Assembly (NCBI RefSeq): GCF_026210795.1
Contig: NC_089450.1
Coordinates: 62,001 to 126,000, forward strand
Source: Rhizophagus irregularis
Lineage: Eukaryota > Glomeromycota > Glomeromycetes > Glomerales > Glomeraceae
Reading direction: 5' to 3'
DNA: 64,000 bases
Shown here: positions 23,084-35,815 of the stretch, one piece after another
Position numbering within the stretch: position 1 is the stretch's first letter
Layout of the letters: every line of letters begins with the position of its first letter
The notes under the pieces: generated by a model
The model's input: only the letters and a program-made list of their open reading frames with translations
Database searches by the model: none
What the model was told of the DNA's origin: nothing
Made by a program: the position numbers and the translations under genes

Positions 23084-26000
23084 TTTTTAATAAAAAATAA
23101 ATTGGATGAATAGTATATATATAATAATTTATTATAATGAATTAAAAAAATTTACGGTATTGTATTTTTAATATCGTCAAAAATTAAGAAATTTTTAAAA
23201 TATTCTTTTTTTAAAAAATTCTTGATATACGACAAATTTATAAAATTCTGATTATAATAATACCATGATTTCACTATTTACAATCAGACAATGATTTCTC
23301 CTTAATTAAAAATGTCTCCTTGAATGAATTAAATAAAATACAAAGTAATTTGGTCAGATTTTTTTTTTGTGAATCTTATAAATGAACAATGTTTGTAACA
23401 TACGAATTCTTTAATTCAAATTTCTTTAATCAAGTAACGTTTTTGGAATTATTTGGAGTAACCTTACCTTTCGTTTATTAATTATGATTAATAATCAATA
23501 AGATTTTTAGAACATGTTACAAACTCATTGAAAAGACAATAAATTTAGTATGATATTTGCAAACAATGAATTAAATTTTGGAAGTCAATAATAAATGCTA
23601 TTATCGAATGTAAGTGGTGCATAAATGCTTACTAAACGTAATCCATCGTGTAACACTATACGTAATTCTATATATATATAGTAATTTTAATAATTATTAA
23701 AAATTTAACACGTAAAGTGCGACCGATTAGAGTGATGCAATTCATGTGTTTATTTCTATATTGATTAGGAATGATAGATGAAAATTAAGGCAATTTTTGA
23801 TTCGAAAAATTCGAAAATTGCATTATAAAGGTATCTTTCACAGAAACGTTTTAACATATTTTTTAAAAGTAAACAAAAACATAATTAAAAACATTACATA
23901 AATCGCTTAATTATTTAAATTCATTATTTTGAATCTAAAAAATAAAAATTAAAAATTAATGGATCTACATTTAAACATCATCAATGACACCCATTATAGT
24001 TGGTTGATTCTAATTTACAATATTATAAGTAAATGATTTGGTTACCGCCTAATACCTATTATGGCTCATTTTTATCATCAATTCACTTTGTTTTATGTAC
24101 TGTACCCACCTTTTACAATGTACATAAGGTATCCATTTAATACATCTGATTCATAGTCATGGTGAGCAATTTATCAATATCTTTATTAATACTAGTTCAA
24201 TTTTTTTAGTTAATACTGCCGGTTTATTTATCATCTTTCATATGATGACTTGATTTAATTGTACATTGATGCACATGGTAAGACAGATATTTGATTATCT
24301 CGGCATTTTTCTTTATGTGCTGATAAAGCAATATACGGATACTGATATTTCAATTTGTACGATCTCATTTCCACATTAGCCCCATCGGGACACAAAGTTT
24401 TTATTAAAATAATTAAGAGGAGAGGATAATTGTGTAACGTGAAAAAAATTAATTACCTGACGAAAGGATTGGTTTATATATCGTTCTTTAAGAGAAAATT
24501 GCATGTAAAATTTCATAAAATCATGCTTGATTGATTGATTGATTGAGAATTAGAAATTAACGAAAAAAAATTACTTTATTCCGATAACAGTCAAATGAAA
24601 ACATTGATCAACATAAATGATTTTTTTTTAAACAAAAAAAAAGTAAATAATAAATCAAAAAATTTTTTTTTCTTTTTCTTTTTTTTTTTGACATAAACAG
24701 TTTAACAAAGAAGGGCTGTTGATTAAAACAATCAAGTTACAAAATTAGAAATTGAACAATCAATCAGATATCATTCGGCAACTGATTATCTGTCGTACAT
24801 TCACATAAAATTATAACCGGTTCAAGATAACTTTATGAAAGTTATCTATTATAGTGTCATTTACTCTTTTTCTTTGTTATAAGTCATAAGCCCTATTAAT
24901 AAGATCTAATACAAGTCCAAATGAAAGTATATACATCGCAAATGTTTTGATGATCTTTTTTTCTTCATTCCAGAATTCCAGAAATACGCTCATGAATTCC
25001 GCGATCAATTTCAAATTATGAAAGTATGATTTCAAATAATTTTTTTTTTTTTTACACTATAATGTGTGATGCGCTACGCATTTATCATTTTGTTAATAAT
25101 TCCCAAAATAAAGTTCCTTCACATAATTCCACCCGAGATCATCATAATGCGCATATTTTTTTGGGGAGATTAATTTTGGACCTAAATTAGCTTAAGTTTG
25201 TATTTTATATTTCAGATAATTGTACGTTTTTAATGTTGAACTATACACATACTGTCTCAAATCAAACAACATAATAAAATATGCTTTGAAAGGCATAGAA
25301 CGTTATTATATTGCTTGTTTGTATCGCCAGTGACGTTATCTCTTAATTTCCATAAAGAAACTTTTAAGGGTAACCGGAATTATTATAATGAAATACCAAC
25401 ATAGATTATCTGAAAAGTTGAATAATACCCATGGGTACTTTGTGAGATACCGGGTATTATTACAATATAATTTAACCAGAATTAAGTTACTAGAATTAAA
25501 TGGGTATTAATTGAGGATAAAATCCTTGAATATAATAGTAAAGTACTCGGGTCTTTTAAAGTGGAGTACACTTAAAGGGGGGACACTTTATCTAGACAGT
25601 AAATTCCATAACGATAATACGTGAACATATGCTATTCACTACCTTAGATCGAACTCATTATTATCCGTCATCATTTTATATAATTAAAATCGGGAATTTA
25701 ATAAGATAGATAGAATCCGAAAACACTTAAATCATAATAGATGAATGATAGACTTTATTGTAATTTTAGGTAGATTGTCAGACTTAATCTAGCAAAATAC
25801 AAAATTTTAGTAATTTTATTATTGGTTTTTATATTACATTTTAATTAATAATAGTATTTAACGCTGAATAAAAAAAAAGCAGTAAATTTATTATATCGGT
25901 TCTTTAATTCTTATATCCCGAATTTAATATTCTCTACTTGGATTAAACCTCAGGATTACAGAATAAAATGTGCATTTGTCACGATAATGTTCGCAACTCT

Positions 26001-27329
26001 TGATCCTATCATGAATCTAAATGAGATGCTTTATCATCATCATTTATTATCATTTAAAAAAGAATAAAAACCTTTCTTAAACGCTCATTTATATTAATTT
26101 TTAAATTTTATATAATATCCAAATCTCGTGAAAATCTTCAAATAGTGATATTAAAATGCTTATATATATATGCTTATATATATATATATTATATTAATAC
26201 TATGTTTATAATTTATCCGTATTTTATCAACTAGTGTATCTTTTCCTTCTTTAATCTCTATCCTGCCTTAATTCCATCATTTCGGATAAAATTCTGATTG
26301 GCCGAATCGTACGTCTCATCGCAACACGTTGAATTATGGTTGTATTGCTGTACAGTACAGTCTCTGTAGACTGATTCCTGAAAGAAGGTCGTTTGCTCGA
26401 CACTCTGACCTATATATATTAATTATTAATGCCGGTCGAAATGTCGAAGAATGTCCTTCCTACAGTAAGCATTCTTACATTTTTATAACTCTGAATTCTT
26501 CGGTTCTTGATATTTTCTTTTTGAATTCTGAGAAAATATCCATCCCTTTCATATAATACTTTTATTTTTTTTTTCCAAAACAATTCCGCTTTCAACGCAA
26601 ATAAGATATTTTTATTTAATACTTTTCTTAATGTCGTCGCGCATTCGTTTAGGTTTTTATCATGCAAAAAAGTATAAACTATTGAATATTAACTGTTGCG
26701 AATTTTTAATGGGAAATTGCTTTTCAAAACACGTCCAAAAAAATCTGAATTTTAAGTTTGATTTGATTGGTCCATCAGTTAAGAATTACTCAATTGCAAA
26801 TTTCTTTTTGTAAAACTAGTAAGTCTTAGTTTTTCGATTATATTAAGTACACCCAGGTCCCAGGGTATAGAATCGGATTGGATAAATGTACCAGAATTTT
26901 TGGTTCAATTCTAAAAACAGGATTTAAATTCGGATATAGTTAACTCTAGTAGGCACTATGGCTTAACTCTGGCCTGATTCGAATTTAAATTCATTTTTTG
27001 AAAATCTAATTCGGATTCTCGTTATCAAATCTGATTTCAGTGTCCCAAGTACAACAAGTTACAGTGTTCTAATGGCGTGAGTGGACTACATATTTAATAA
27101 CTCGCCCTAAAATTTTCGTTTATAAATTCTCTTTTCTTTCTTTCTCTATGCTTAAAAAGTAAAAATATTAGTAATTATTCAAACTTTTATAATTGAAATA
27201 TTTGAAATAAAAATTTAGCATTAAAAGTTCTGAACGACCTAAATTGGAAACCCGATTCTTTCTAAAACCTGAATTATAATATGAGATTCTGTTTAGATAA
27301 TTTATTGTGAAAAGTATTTATTAATTATA
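23084..27329. other. Large intergenic region
   Basis: 4.2 kb, very AT-rich, no gene recognised. 25430-25610 (CCGGGTATTATT ... AAAGTGGAGTACACTTAAAGGGG) resembles 6660-6740 and is probably a dispersed repeat. 24525-24545 is (ATTG)n and 26160-26190 is (AT)n. 26830-27110 is somewhat less AT-rich, but I cannot read a protein from it. Confidence 0.5.
25430..25610. repeat. Dispersed repeat related to 6660-6740
   Basis: Both stretches run from ACCAGAATTAAG through a CGGGT word, a GTGGGGTACA/GTGGAGTACA word, a G-run of six, and end at TAGGCAGT/TAGACAGT. The match is imperfect but the order is kept. No ends or target duplication were found. Confidence 0.45.
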
Positions 27330-30300
27330 TTATTTAATATTTAAAAGCCTATCATAAACTTCATTAATTGATGGCCTCTTTGAACTATCTCCATTCCAAC
27401 ATTCTTCATAAAGATCTTTATAAATATCAGGAATATCATTTTCTGATTTTTCTCGATAATCTTCTCTAATCCTATTAATCAATTGTAATATGTTCTCATT
27501 TTGATCATTTGAATAGGGTATTCTTTCACTCATGATTTCCCATAAAAGACTTCCTAAGCTATATATATCTATGGATTTATCTTTAACATATTCTGAATTC
27601 AAGAATAAATTTGGATCTATATATCCAATATTATCAAAAAGACTATCATTTATATATAAGTCATCTTTATCATTATTATTATATGATAAAGGTAAATTTG
27701 AAATTTTAGCAACCCCATCAAATATAAGGATATTTTTCGGATTCTGCAAAATAAAATGATAGACTATTAAATAAATACGCATTAATATGTTTAAAAAAAA
27801 AAATTGATTACTTACCAAATTTTCATGAATAATACCTTTCTCGTGTAAGAACTTTATTCCTTCTGTGATGTCTTTCGCGATCTCTATCTTTTTATCAAAC
27901 GTTAATGTATTTTTCTTTATATATTCTCTTAAATTATCATCATTAGCAAATGGCATTATTAAAAATAACTGATTTTCATCTATAAAATAATACTTGATAA
28001 TTAATAAAATTTGAATTTATTATAATACTTAATAAAATTTATTTTACCTTTAATACTGATTCCCAAGAATTCAACAATTTTATTATGGTCATATATATGA
28101 GACCATTCATTTATCTAAAAATTTCGATTAACGATTAATAAATAATAACTTATAATATAATCAATATAATCATTTACTTACTTTACGTAGTAACGATAAA
28201 CGGTTATCTTTGCCAATTTGTAATTTTTTGATTGCAACTTCAATTTCATTACCATCTATCGATATACTTGCACGGCTAATATTGTTATTATTTAGTTGAT
28301 TTTTAATATTTAAATGTTTTGGTCTAATAATTTTAAATTTTTCATTAAATTCCTTCTTATTCTCTGATTTTTGATACCAATAAAGCGCTAATTCTAAATC
28401 TTTTTCAGTTCCCTCTCCATTTTCATATAATGATCCAAGAGCATGTTGTGCTTCAGCACAATTTTCCTCAGCTGCATTTTTGTATAATTCAAATGCTTTC
28501 TCCTTATTAATTTTTGTTCCAATTCCATTATAATAACATTTTCCAAGTTTATATTGAGCTTTTAAAAGTCCTCTTTTGGCCGCTCTTTCATATAACCTAA
28601 ATGCTTTGTTTTCATCTTTATTAATTCCTTTTCCTAATTCATAATAAATACCTAAATTATATTGTGCATCTTCGTATCCATTTTTTGCCGATTTTTGATA
28701 CCAATAAAATGACAACTCTGAATTCTTTTCAGTTCCTTCACCTTTTTCATATAACTGACCAAGTTTATATTGTGCTTCATTATTCCCTTTTTCGGATACA
28801 TTTTTATATAACTCAAATGCTTTTTCTTTGTTAACCACAGTTCCAATTCCATCATAATAACATTTTCCAAGTTTATATTGAGCTTCAATAAATTCTTTTT
28901 TAGCTGCTTTTTCATATAACTCAAACGCTTTAACTTCATCTTTATTAACACCTTTTCCTAATTCATAATATGTACCTAAAGTATATTGAGCAACTTCATA
29001 TCCATTTTCTGCTGACTTTTGATACCAATAAAGAGACGATTCTGAATTCTTTTCAGTTCCTTCACCTTTTTCGTATAACTGACCAAACTTATACTGTGCT
29101 TCATTATTTCCTTTTTCAGATACTTTTTTATACAATTCAAATGCTTTTTCTTTGTTGGCTACAGTTCCAATCCCGTCATAATAACATTTTCCAAGTTTAT
29201 ATTGAGCTTCAATAAATTCTTTTTTAGATGCTTTTTCATATAACTCGAACGCTTTAACTTCATCTTTATTGACCCCTTTTCCTAATTCATAATATGTACC
29301 TAAAGTATATTGAGCAACTTCATATCCATTTTCTGCTGATTTTTGATACCAATGAAAAGCCAATTTTAAATTCTTTTCGGTTTTTTCGCTATTTTCGCCA
29401 AGATAATATTGAGCAATAGAATGTCCTTTATCGGCTGCTTTTTTATATAATCTAAGTGCATTTTCTTTATCAGCTTTTACTCCCTTTCCGTTATAATAAA
29501 TATACCCAAGTTGAAATAAAGAGTCTAAATGGTTACTTTCGGCCGCATTTTTATATGATTCAAATGCTTTGGAATTGTCTTTTTCAGTTCCAATTCCAAA
29601 TTGATAACATTTGCCCAAATTATAATGTGCAACTTCGTTATTTTGTTCTGCTGCTTTTTTATACCATTGAAAAGCTTGTTTAAGATCTTTTTTTATTCCC
29701 TGACCGTTCTCATATAATGTTCCAAGACAAACTTGTGCCTTAATATTCCCCTTCTCTGCTGCCTCTTCATAAAATTTAAGCGCTTTTCCTTTATCAATAT
29801 CAATTCCAACCCCTTTATCATAGCACGTGCCAACTTTGAATATTGCATCTAAATATCCATCATTAGCTAATTCTTTATATATATTGAATGCTTGTTTGTC
29901 ATTTCTTTTAACTCCGATCCCCAATTCATAACTTCTGCCTAAGTTATATTGTGCAATTTTATTTTTTTTTTCCGCTGCTTTTTTATACCAATTAAAGGCT
30001 TTTTCGGGATCTTTTTCTATTCCTTGACCTTTTTCGTATAATGTTCCAAGATAATTTTGTGCATCACTATTTTTTTCTTTGGCTGCTACTTCATATAATT
30101 CGAATGCCTTTATTTTATTAATATCAGTTCCAATTCCTTTGTCGTAACAATAACCAAGTTGAAATTTTGCATTTATATGTCCTTGTTCAGCTGATTTCTT
30201 ATAATATTCAAAAGCTTTTCTTTCATCTTTTGTTGTATCTTCTCCTTTTTTATAAACATTACCTAACTCATATTGTGCAATTTTATAACCACTTTCCGCT

Positions 30301-32598
30301 GCTTTTTGAATATAATCAACTCCTTTTATATTCCGCTTTTTCGTTAACTTTGTTCCATAATAATTTAATCCAAATTGTTTCATTTTTTTAAAACTTAACA
30401 TTTGAAGCCTATTTTCATTAACTTGTATGTTAAAATATTTTTTGAGAGTATCTTTTGCTGCTATATTTCCGTCACTTGCTGCTTTTTCATACCAATTTTT
30501 AGCCTGTATTTTATCCTGGTTTACACCAATTCCATTATAAAAACAATTTCCAAGTTGATATTGTGCATCGGAAATCTTTTGTGAAGCTAAGAATATATAA
30601 TATTTAAACGCTTTGGTCTCATCTTTTTCAACCCCTTCTCCTAATCTATAACAATTCGCAAGATAAAGCTTCGCGGTCATATTTCCACTATCAGCTGCCT
30701 TTTTATAATAATGAATGGATTTCTTTTCATTTTGTTCAATTCCTATACCGTGTTCATAACAGTATCCCAAATAAACTTGTCCAACAATACTTTTATTTTC
30801 TGTAGCTTTTTGATACCAATAGAACGACATACTTTTATTCTGTTTAATCCCACATCCATCAATATAACACTTGGCAAGATAAACTTGTGCAATTGAATAA
30901 TCATTGATTGCCGCCTTCGAAAATAATTCAAATGCTTCAGTGTTATTATTTTCTATATTACCAATACTGTAATAGTAAAACAATCCAAGAAACCAAACAT
31001 ACTGTGATTTATCTTGATTATTTTTAAGCCAATCGATAATATTACTCGAAGGTTGATTTAATTGCGATATTTGTTGATTTATAAATTGCTTAATCTGCTC
31101 AAAAGTAAAACCTTTATTGTGTTTCTTAATTATTTTATCGATAATAATATTAATAATGTCATCAAATAATGATTCGGTAGAATTATTTTCAGGACAATTT
31201 ATACTTGATTTAACGGTAATTTGATCTTGTAAACTTGAATTACTCCTAGAATCATCAACGTACGATAAATTCATACTTGATATATCATCTAATATTAGAT
31301 CGTGATTTGTATCTATGATTTCTTCACTTGAATTTGCATCCGAATTGTATGTTTCTAATAAATTATTATCTTTTTGTTCGTGAGAAATGATTGCTCGAAG
31401 AGTTGAAACAACTTTATGTATATCTGGGCGTTCATTGTGCTCATTTTTCCAGCATTCTATTGAATAAATGAATTTATTAATTTAAATAAGTTACCTAAAA
31501 AAAATAAATGTAATTTATATAGTTTACCTCGATATAAGTTGATATATTCAGTAGGCGTACCCTTAACATCATTTTCTCTTCTTCCATCCATGATCTCATG
31601 AGCCAAATCATAGTCGGCTAATTCATTGTTAAATGGTTGATGTCCACTTGAAATTTGCCACATAAGCACTCCAACACTGTATACATCAGATTTTTCATTT
31701 AATTCGTAATTTTGTTCTTGATTTAAAAATTTTGGATCTACATAAGCGAACAATTTTGATGGATCGTTTGATTCCTCGAATTCTTTATCGATATTTTTTG
31801 ATAAGCCAAAGTCTGCTAGTTTAATATTTTTCTGATGTACAAGTATATTGTTTGCATTCTTTTTTTTTAAAAAAAAAATGGGAAGATTACAATTTGGTAA
31901 AATCAGATAACATTACGACAATTTGCAATTTACTAAAGTTTGAAAGTTTGATAATTACCAGATTACAATGAATGATATCAAATTCGTGTAGACATTCTAC
32001 GACACTTGCAAGTTGAAGTGCTAACCGAAATTTATCGTTCCAATCAAGTTCGCTAAAGTGATTATTTAAATATGTTTTTAATGTACCACTGTCAGCGTAT
32101 TCCAAAACCAAAGAGTAATTGTCTATATGATGAATTACATCTGAAACAAGTAAAAAATGTTAAATTTATGCATGTTCAGCACATCGAGGATAGATTACGT
32201 ATCTTTTCTTTTTTACTCTTACCGGTTTCTATCTTGGTGATCCCATGGAACTTTAATACATTTGGATGAAGATCAACTTTTTTATATAAATTTATCTAAT
32301 GAATAAAAATAATAATTTTTTTGATTTATTAGTTTAATTAAAACTCTTCTAAAGTAAATATACAAAAATACTGTACCTCATTGACAATTTTTTGAGTTGC
32401 TTTTTTATTATTATTAAAAGATTTTAAGGCGAGAAAAGTATCCGCACTTTTCCAAGTGGCACGAAAAACGTTTCCTTTTATTTGTTGTACGTTTTTGAAA
32501 TCTGAATATTTATAGTAAATGATACGTTCTTCAGTAATTAATTTTTCTAATAAATCAATATAATAATCAGAATTTTTGATTTCGGCATCATTAGACAT
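27330..32598 (-). CDS. Kinase domain - about 25 Sel1 repeats - pseudokinase fusion, 1575 aa
   Basis: Eight exons: 32377-32598, 32223-32295, 31959-32140, 31528-31858, 28182-31456, 28048-28114, 27816-27979, 27330-27743; exactly 1576 codons. The first kinase fold keeps the lysine (FLALK), DFG (LADFGLSK) and APE region, but the catalytic loop reads HCNLNANNIL, so Asp is replaced by Asn. A Ser/Asn-rich linker leads to a huge Sel1 solenoid (GxxYxxGxGVxxDxxKAFxxYxKAA type, about 36 aa each) encoded by one 3.3-kb exon. The last exons add a second kinase fold: [33 protein letters not shown] and SNLP in place of HRD and DFG. Sel1 solenoids usually scaffold protein partners, so a signalling scaffold is the best guess. 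The start MSNDAEIKN at 32598 follows a short leader. Confidence 0.85.
28683..29330 (-). repeat. Recent 324-bp internal duplication in the Sel1 exon
   Basis: Two adjacent blocks of three Sel1 repeats (about 108 aa each) are almost identical. Both begin at [20 protein letters not shown] and run through KCYYDGIGT and [15 protein letters not shown]. They differ at only a handful of residues (KAS/KAA, TVA/TVV, KKV/KNV, KFG/KLG). A third, diverged block follows toward 28400. This points to recent tandem expansion inside the exon. Confidence 0.85.
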
Positions 32599-34363
32599 TT
32601 TTGATAATTTCCTTAATATGTAAAAATTTAAACTAGAAAAAAAATGGTAAAAGTTTATGTATGACTTAATATATATATTTGCTGATCGGCAAATATAAAT
32701 AGGACACATTGTCGGTGGTTAGATTCCGGAATGAAAGATCATCAAAACAATTGCGATGTATATACTTTCATTTGGTATTAGTACTTATGACCTTAAAACA
32801 AAGGAAAAGAGTAAGTAACACTACTTTATCTTTGCTGATCTTTAATATAAACAAAATAAGATTTATTAAATTTATAAATTTATCGCCTTAAAAATTTTCG
32901 TGAAACGGCAGATTTTGAGTAATGATTGTTCAATTTCTAATTTTAAAACTTGATTTTTTTTTTATCAACCGTTCATTGTAAAGCTGTTTAAATTTTTTTT
33001 TTTTTTTGAATTAGAACAGGAAAATAATTGAAAATATATTTTATTTTGGTAATATGCTTTCCCAGAGAAAAAGTTGAATTCGTTTTGACAATATGAGCTA
33101 TAGTTTTCATATACAATGAAATAATAAATGTAATTAAGTTGATGTATTACATCATTCTATAATGTTCCGAGACTGTTCCGAGAATTCAACAATGTGGACG
33201 TGTAGTATAAAGTTTTCTTTAGAGTTGAGAAAAACGATGCAACAAAAACCTTTTTATAGAAAAATTGTGCAGTCCGCCATAACAAATTCATGTGAACTGA
33301 ATATAAATGTAGGGTTTGTTTTGATTTGCCATGATCAGAGTTGCGTCTGCTGATCATTAAGTAACCAACATTGTACGACATGACTTTCATAAAGAGGCAA
33401 GTCAAACTGTCAGTGAATGTGAAAAATCATATAGTACTCATAAACGAAGATGATTGGAAATAAGAGATCTCATTTGAATCTCAATCAAAACTTAATTGTT
33501 TTTCTCAAGTTTTGACAATTAGGCACAACTGTTGGCAGGTGTAAAGATTTTGATCTGCTTCGTTTCGTATTATCATTTTATTCGCCCCTAAAAATGTTTA
33601 GTACGTACATTAAAGATTATAAATTATTAGTGTATACATTAAAAGCCAATTCATTTATTAAATCTAATGGCGAATGACTTGCAGCAATCCAATTCATTGT
33701 AGCGAATCAAAAAACAATTATCCTTTTTTTTTAAAAAAAAACAACGGAGAATAAAATGAGCGTTTGTAATTGTACCTTATTATATACATCTGAGGTATTA
33801 CTATATTCTTTTTTAGAATACCAATAAATTCCAATTTACTTCATTTAACTTCTATAATCGACCAATTATAATTTCATTCTTGCATCGGAATTTGATGGAT
33901 ATTGAGTTTTATAGTAAATAAATCTCAACAGTTTCCCTCTCTTTATTTTTTTTTCCACTTGTATAAGTCGTAAAAATTTGTTAAATTGTTCAAATTGCTT
34001 TAAATTAAGCAATAATCCGTAAAGTGTATTGCACGTCAATAATTACTAACATACTACGTGATCTCCTGTCGAATGTCATAATACCTTTTCAATCCGTTGT
34101 TAATTCCTCTTTTTTTTTTATATTACAAGAAATTTTTTACTGTATTCTGCATTGAGATATATTCTTATGATGTTCAAAAATTATTCTTATAAATAATGCA
34201 AGATCCACGGATTATCGAATTGATGTGATACACTTTCACCAGGGTACGTCTCCCATGTGTGAGTACGCGTTGGGCGCAATTACATAATACTGTAGTACTA
34301 CCATATAATTAGTTAAGTAGATGCGAAGCTGAAAGAAAAATATTGGCATTTATCAAAACCACA
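32599..34363. other. Intergenic region between divergent kinase genes
   Basis: The genes on either side diverge, so both promoters lie here. It is AT-rich with T-runs at 32946-33006. Short open frames have no family features. No RNA gene was recognised. Confidence 0.5.
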
Positions 34364-35605
34364 ATGACTGAATGGCTTAATTTTGCTGTAAACAACAGAT
34401 ATATGTCAATATATCCATATAATGAATTTCATAACGTAAAATATAATGGAAATAGTGGTGGAGAAGGTAGATTTAGTCGTGTCGCAAGCGCAGAATGGCC
34501 TTGTACAAATAGAAAGGTTGCGTTAAAGAATTTAAAGAATTTTAATGTAGACAAATTTGTATCAGAAGTAAATTATTTTTTTTTTCTTGTTTACGCATAG
34601 GGTCTCTCTCAGATAATTTTCTAATTATTATTTTTTTCGACACTAGGTGCAAATGCACACTCAAAGTCACTCAAGTAAAAACATTGTGAGATTTTTAGGC
34701 TTAACAAAAGGTAAAAAAAAGGATATATATGCACCAACCGGTTTATGAGGATTATTTTACATTATTTATATTCATTCTTTTTTTACAGAAAATGAAACAG
34801 GAGTATCATATCTAATGGTGTTTGAATATGCCGATAGGAACAACCTAAGAATTTTTCTGAAAAGTTTAAAACTCGACTTGATGATTAGAGTAAAACTTTC
34901 TCTGGATATAGCTAAAGGACTCAGTTATTTACATCAACTTAAAATCATTCATCGTGACTTGGTAAGCCATTATTTTAAGAAATTTTTTTTTTGTTATAGT
35001 TGTGTCTAATTTTTTTTCCTTTTCTCCTATAAAGCATAGTAATAATATAGTAATAAATCAAGTACATTCCTGTGATCAACTTGAATTCATAGCAAAAATT
35101 ACTGATTTTGGTAGTGCAATAAATGAAGAAGACGACGATATTAACGACAAAACTGGAGTTATTGGTCAAATTCCGTTTACAGATCCACAATATTTGAACA
35201 ACCCTAAACATTATAGAAAAAATATGAAATCAGATATTTATAGTTTAGGTGTCATATTATGGGAAATTTCATCCTCTAAAGCTCCTTTTGAAAATTTCAT
35301 GGCAGATTCACGTGGCGAATTTAGAGATTTGTGTTTGACGTTCGAAATAATAAACGATTATCGTGAACGTCATACGCTTTTTACTCCAGAAAATTTTGTT
35401 AAACTTTCCAGACAATGTTGGGATAATGATCCAAATAAACGACCTGACATTAAAACAGTTATTGATGATTTAAATTCAATATTTGCTGGACTACCACAAG
35501 TTTTAGAAAGAAATGCGACTATAGGTAAGTCACATTGATTATATTACTAATTTTTTTTTTAGGAAAAAAATAATTGAAAGTCATTTGTATTTTGTAGGTC
35601 AATAA
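34364..35605 (+). CDS. TKL-like protein kinase with complete catalytic motifs, 312 aa
   Basis: Exons 34364-34567, 34647-34710, 34789-34961, 35035-35524 and 35598-35605 give 313 codons. It is a single kinase domain: a glycine-rich loop (YNGNSGGEGRFSRV), VALK lysine, hinge LMVFEYADRNNL, catalytic loop HRDLHSNNIV, TDFGSA, a TDPQYL activation-segment end, and a C-lobe with SDIYSLGVILWEISS and a CWDNDPNKRPDI motif. All residues needed for phosphotransfer are present, making it the only clearly active kinase in the window. The true ATG is at 34364 (MTEWLNF). The last exon of 8 nt is inferred from a good donor and acceptor; without it the protein ends a few residues later. Decayed copies of this gene lie near 43490-44600. 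Confidence 0.85.
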
Positions 35606-35815
35606 AAACTCATGTTCTCTCTTCCCTCAAAAAATGATTTTGCTGGAAGTTTTGTTAGTGTACAGTAATAATTATTTTATTGCGCAATTTATTTGATTAC
35701 AAGTATTACAAAAAATTTTTGTATTGATATTTATGCTAAAATAAATTTATATTGATATTTATGCTAAAATACATTTATATATAAATCAAAATAAATTCTT
35801 ATCCTTGGTTACAAA

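Noticed and set aside
26329-26813. Open frames of 60-82 codons on both strands
   Set aside because: Overlapping, no family features, no splice partners.
28970-30931. Many plus-strand frames of 60-80 codons
   Set aside because: They are antisense to the Sel1 exon and arise from its regular repeat composition.
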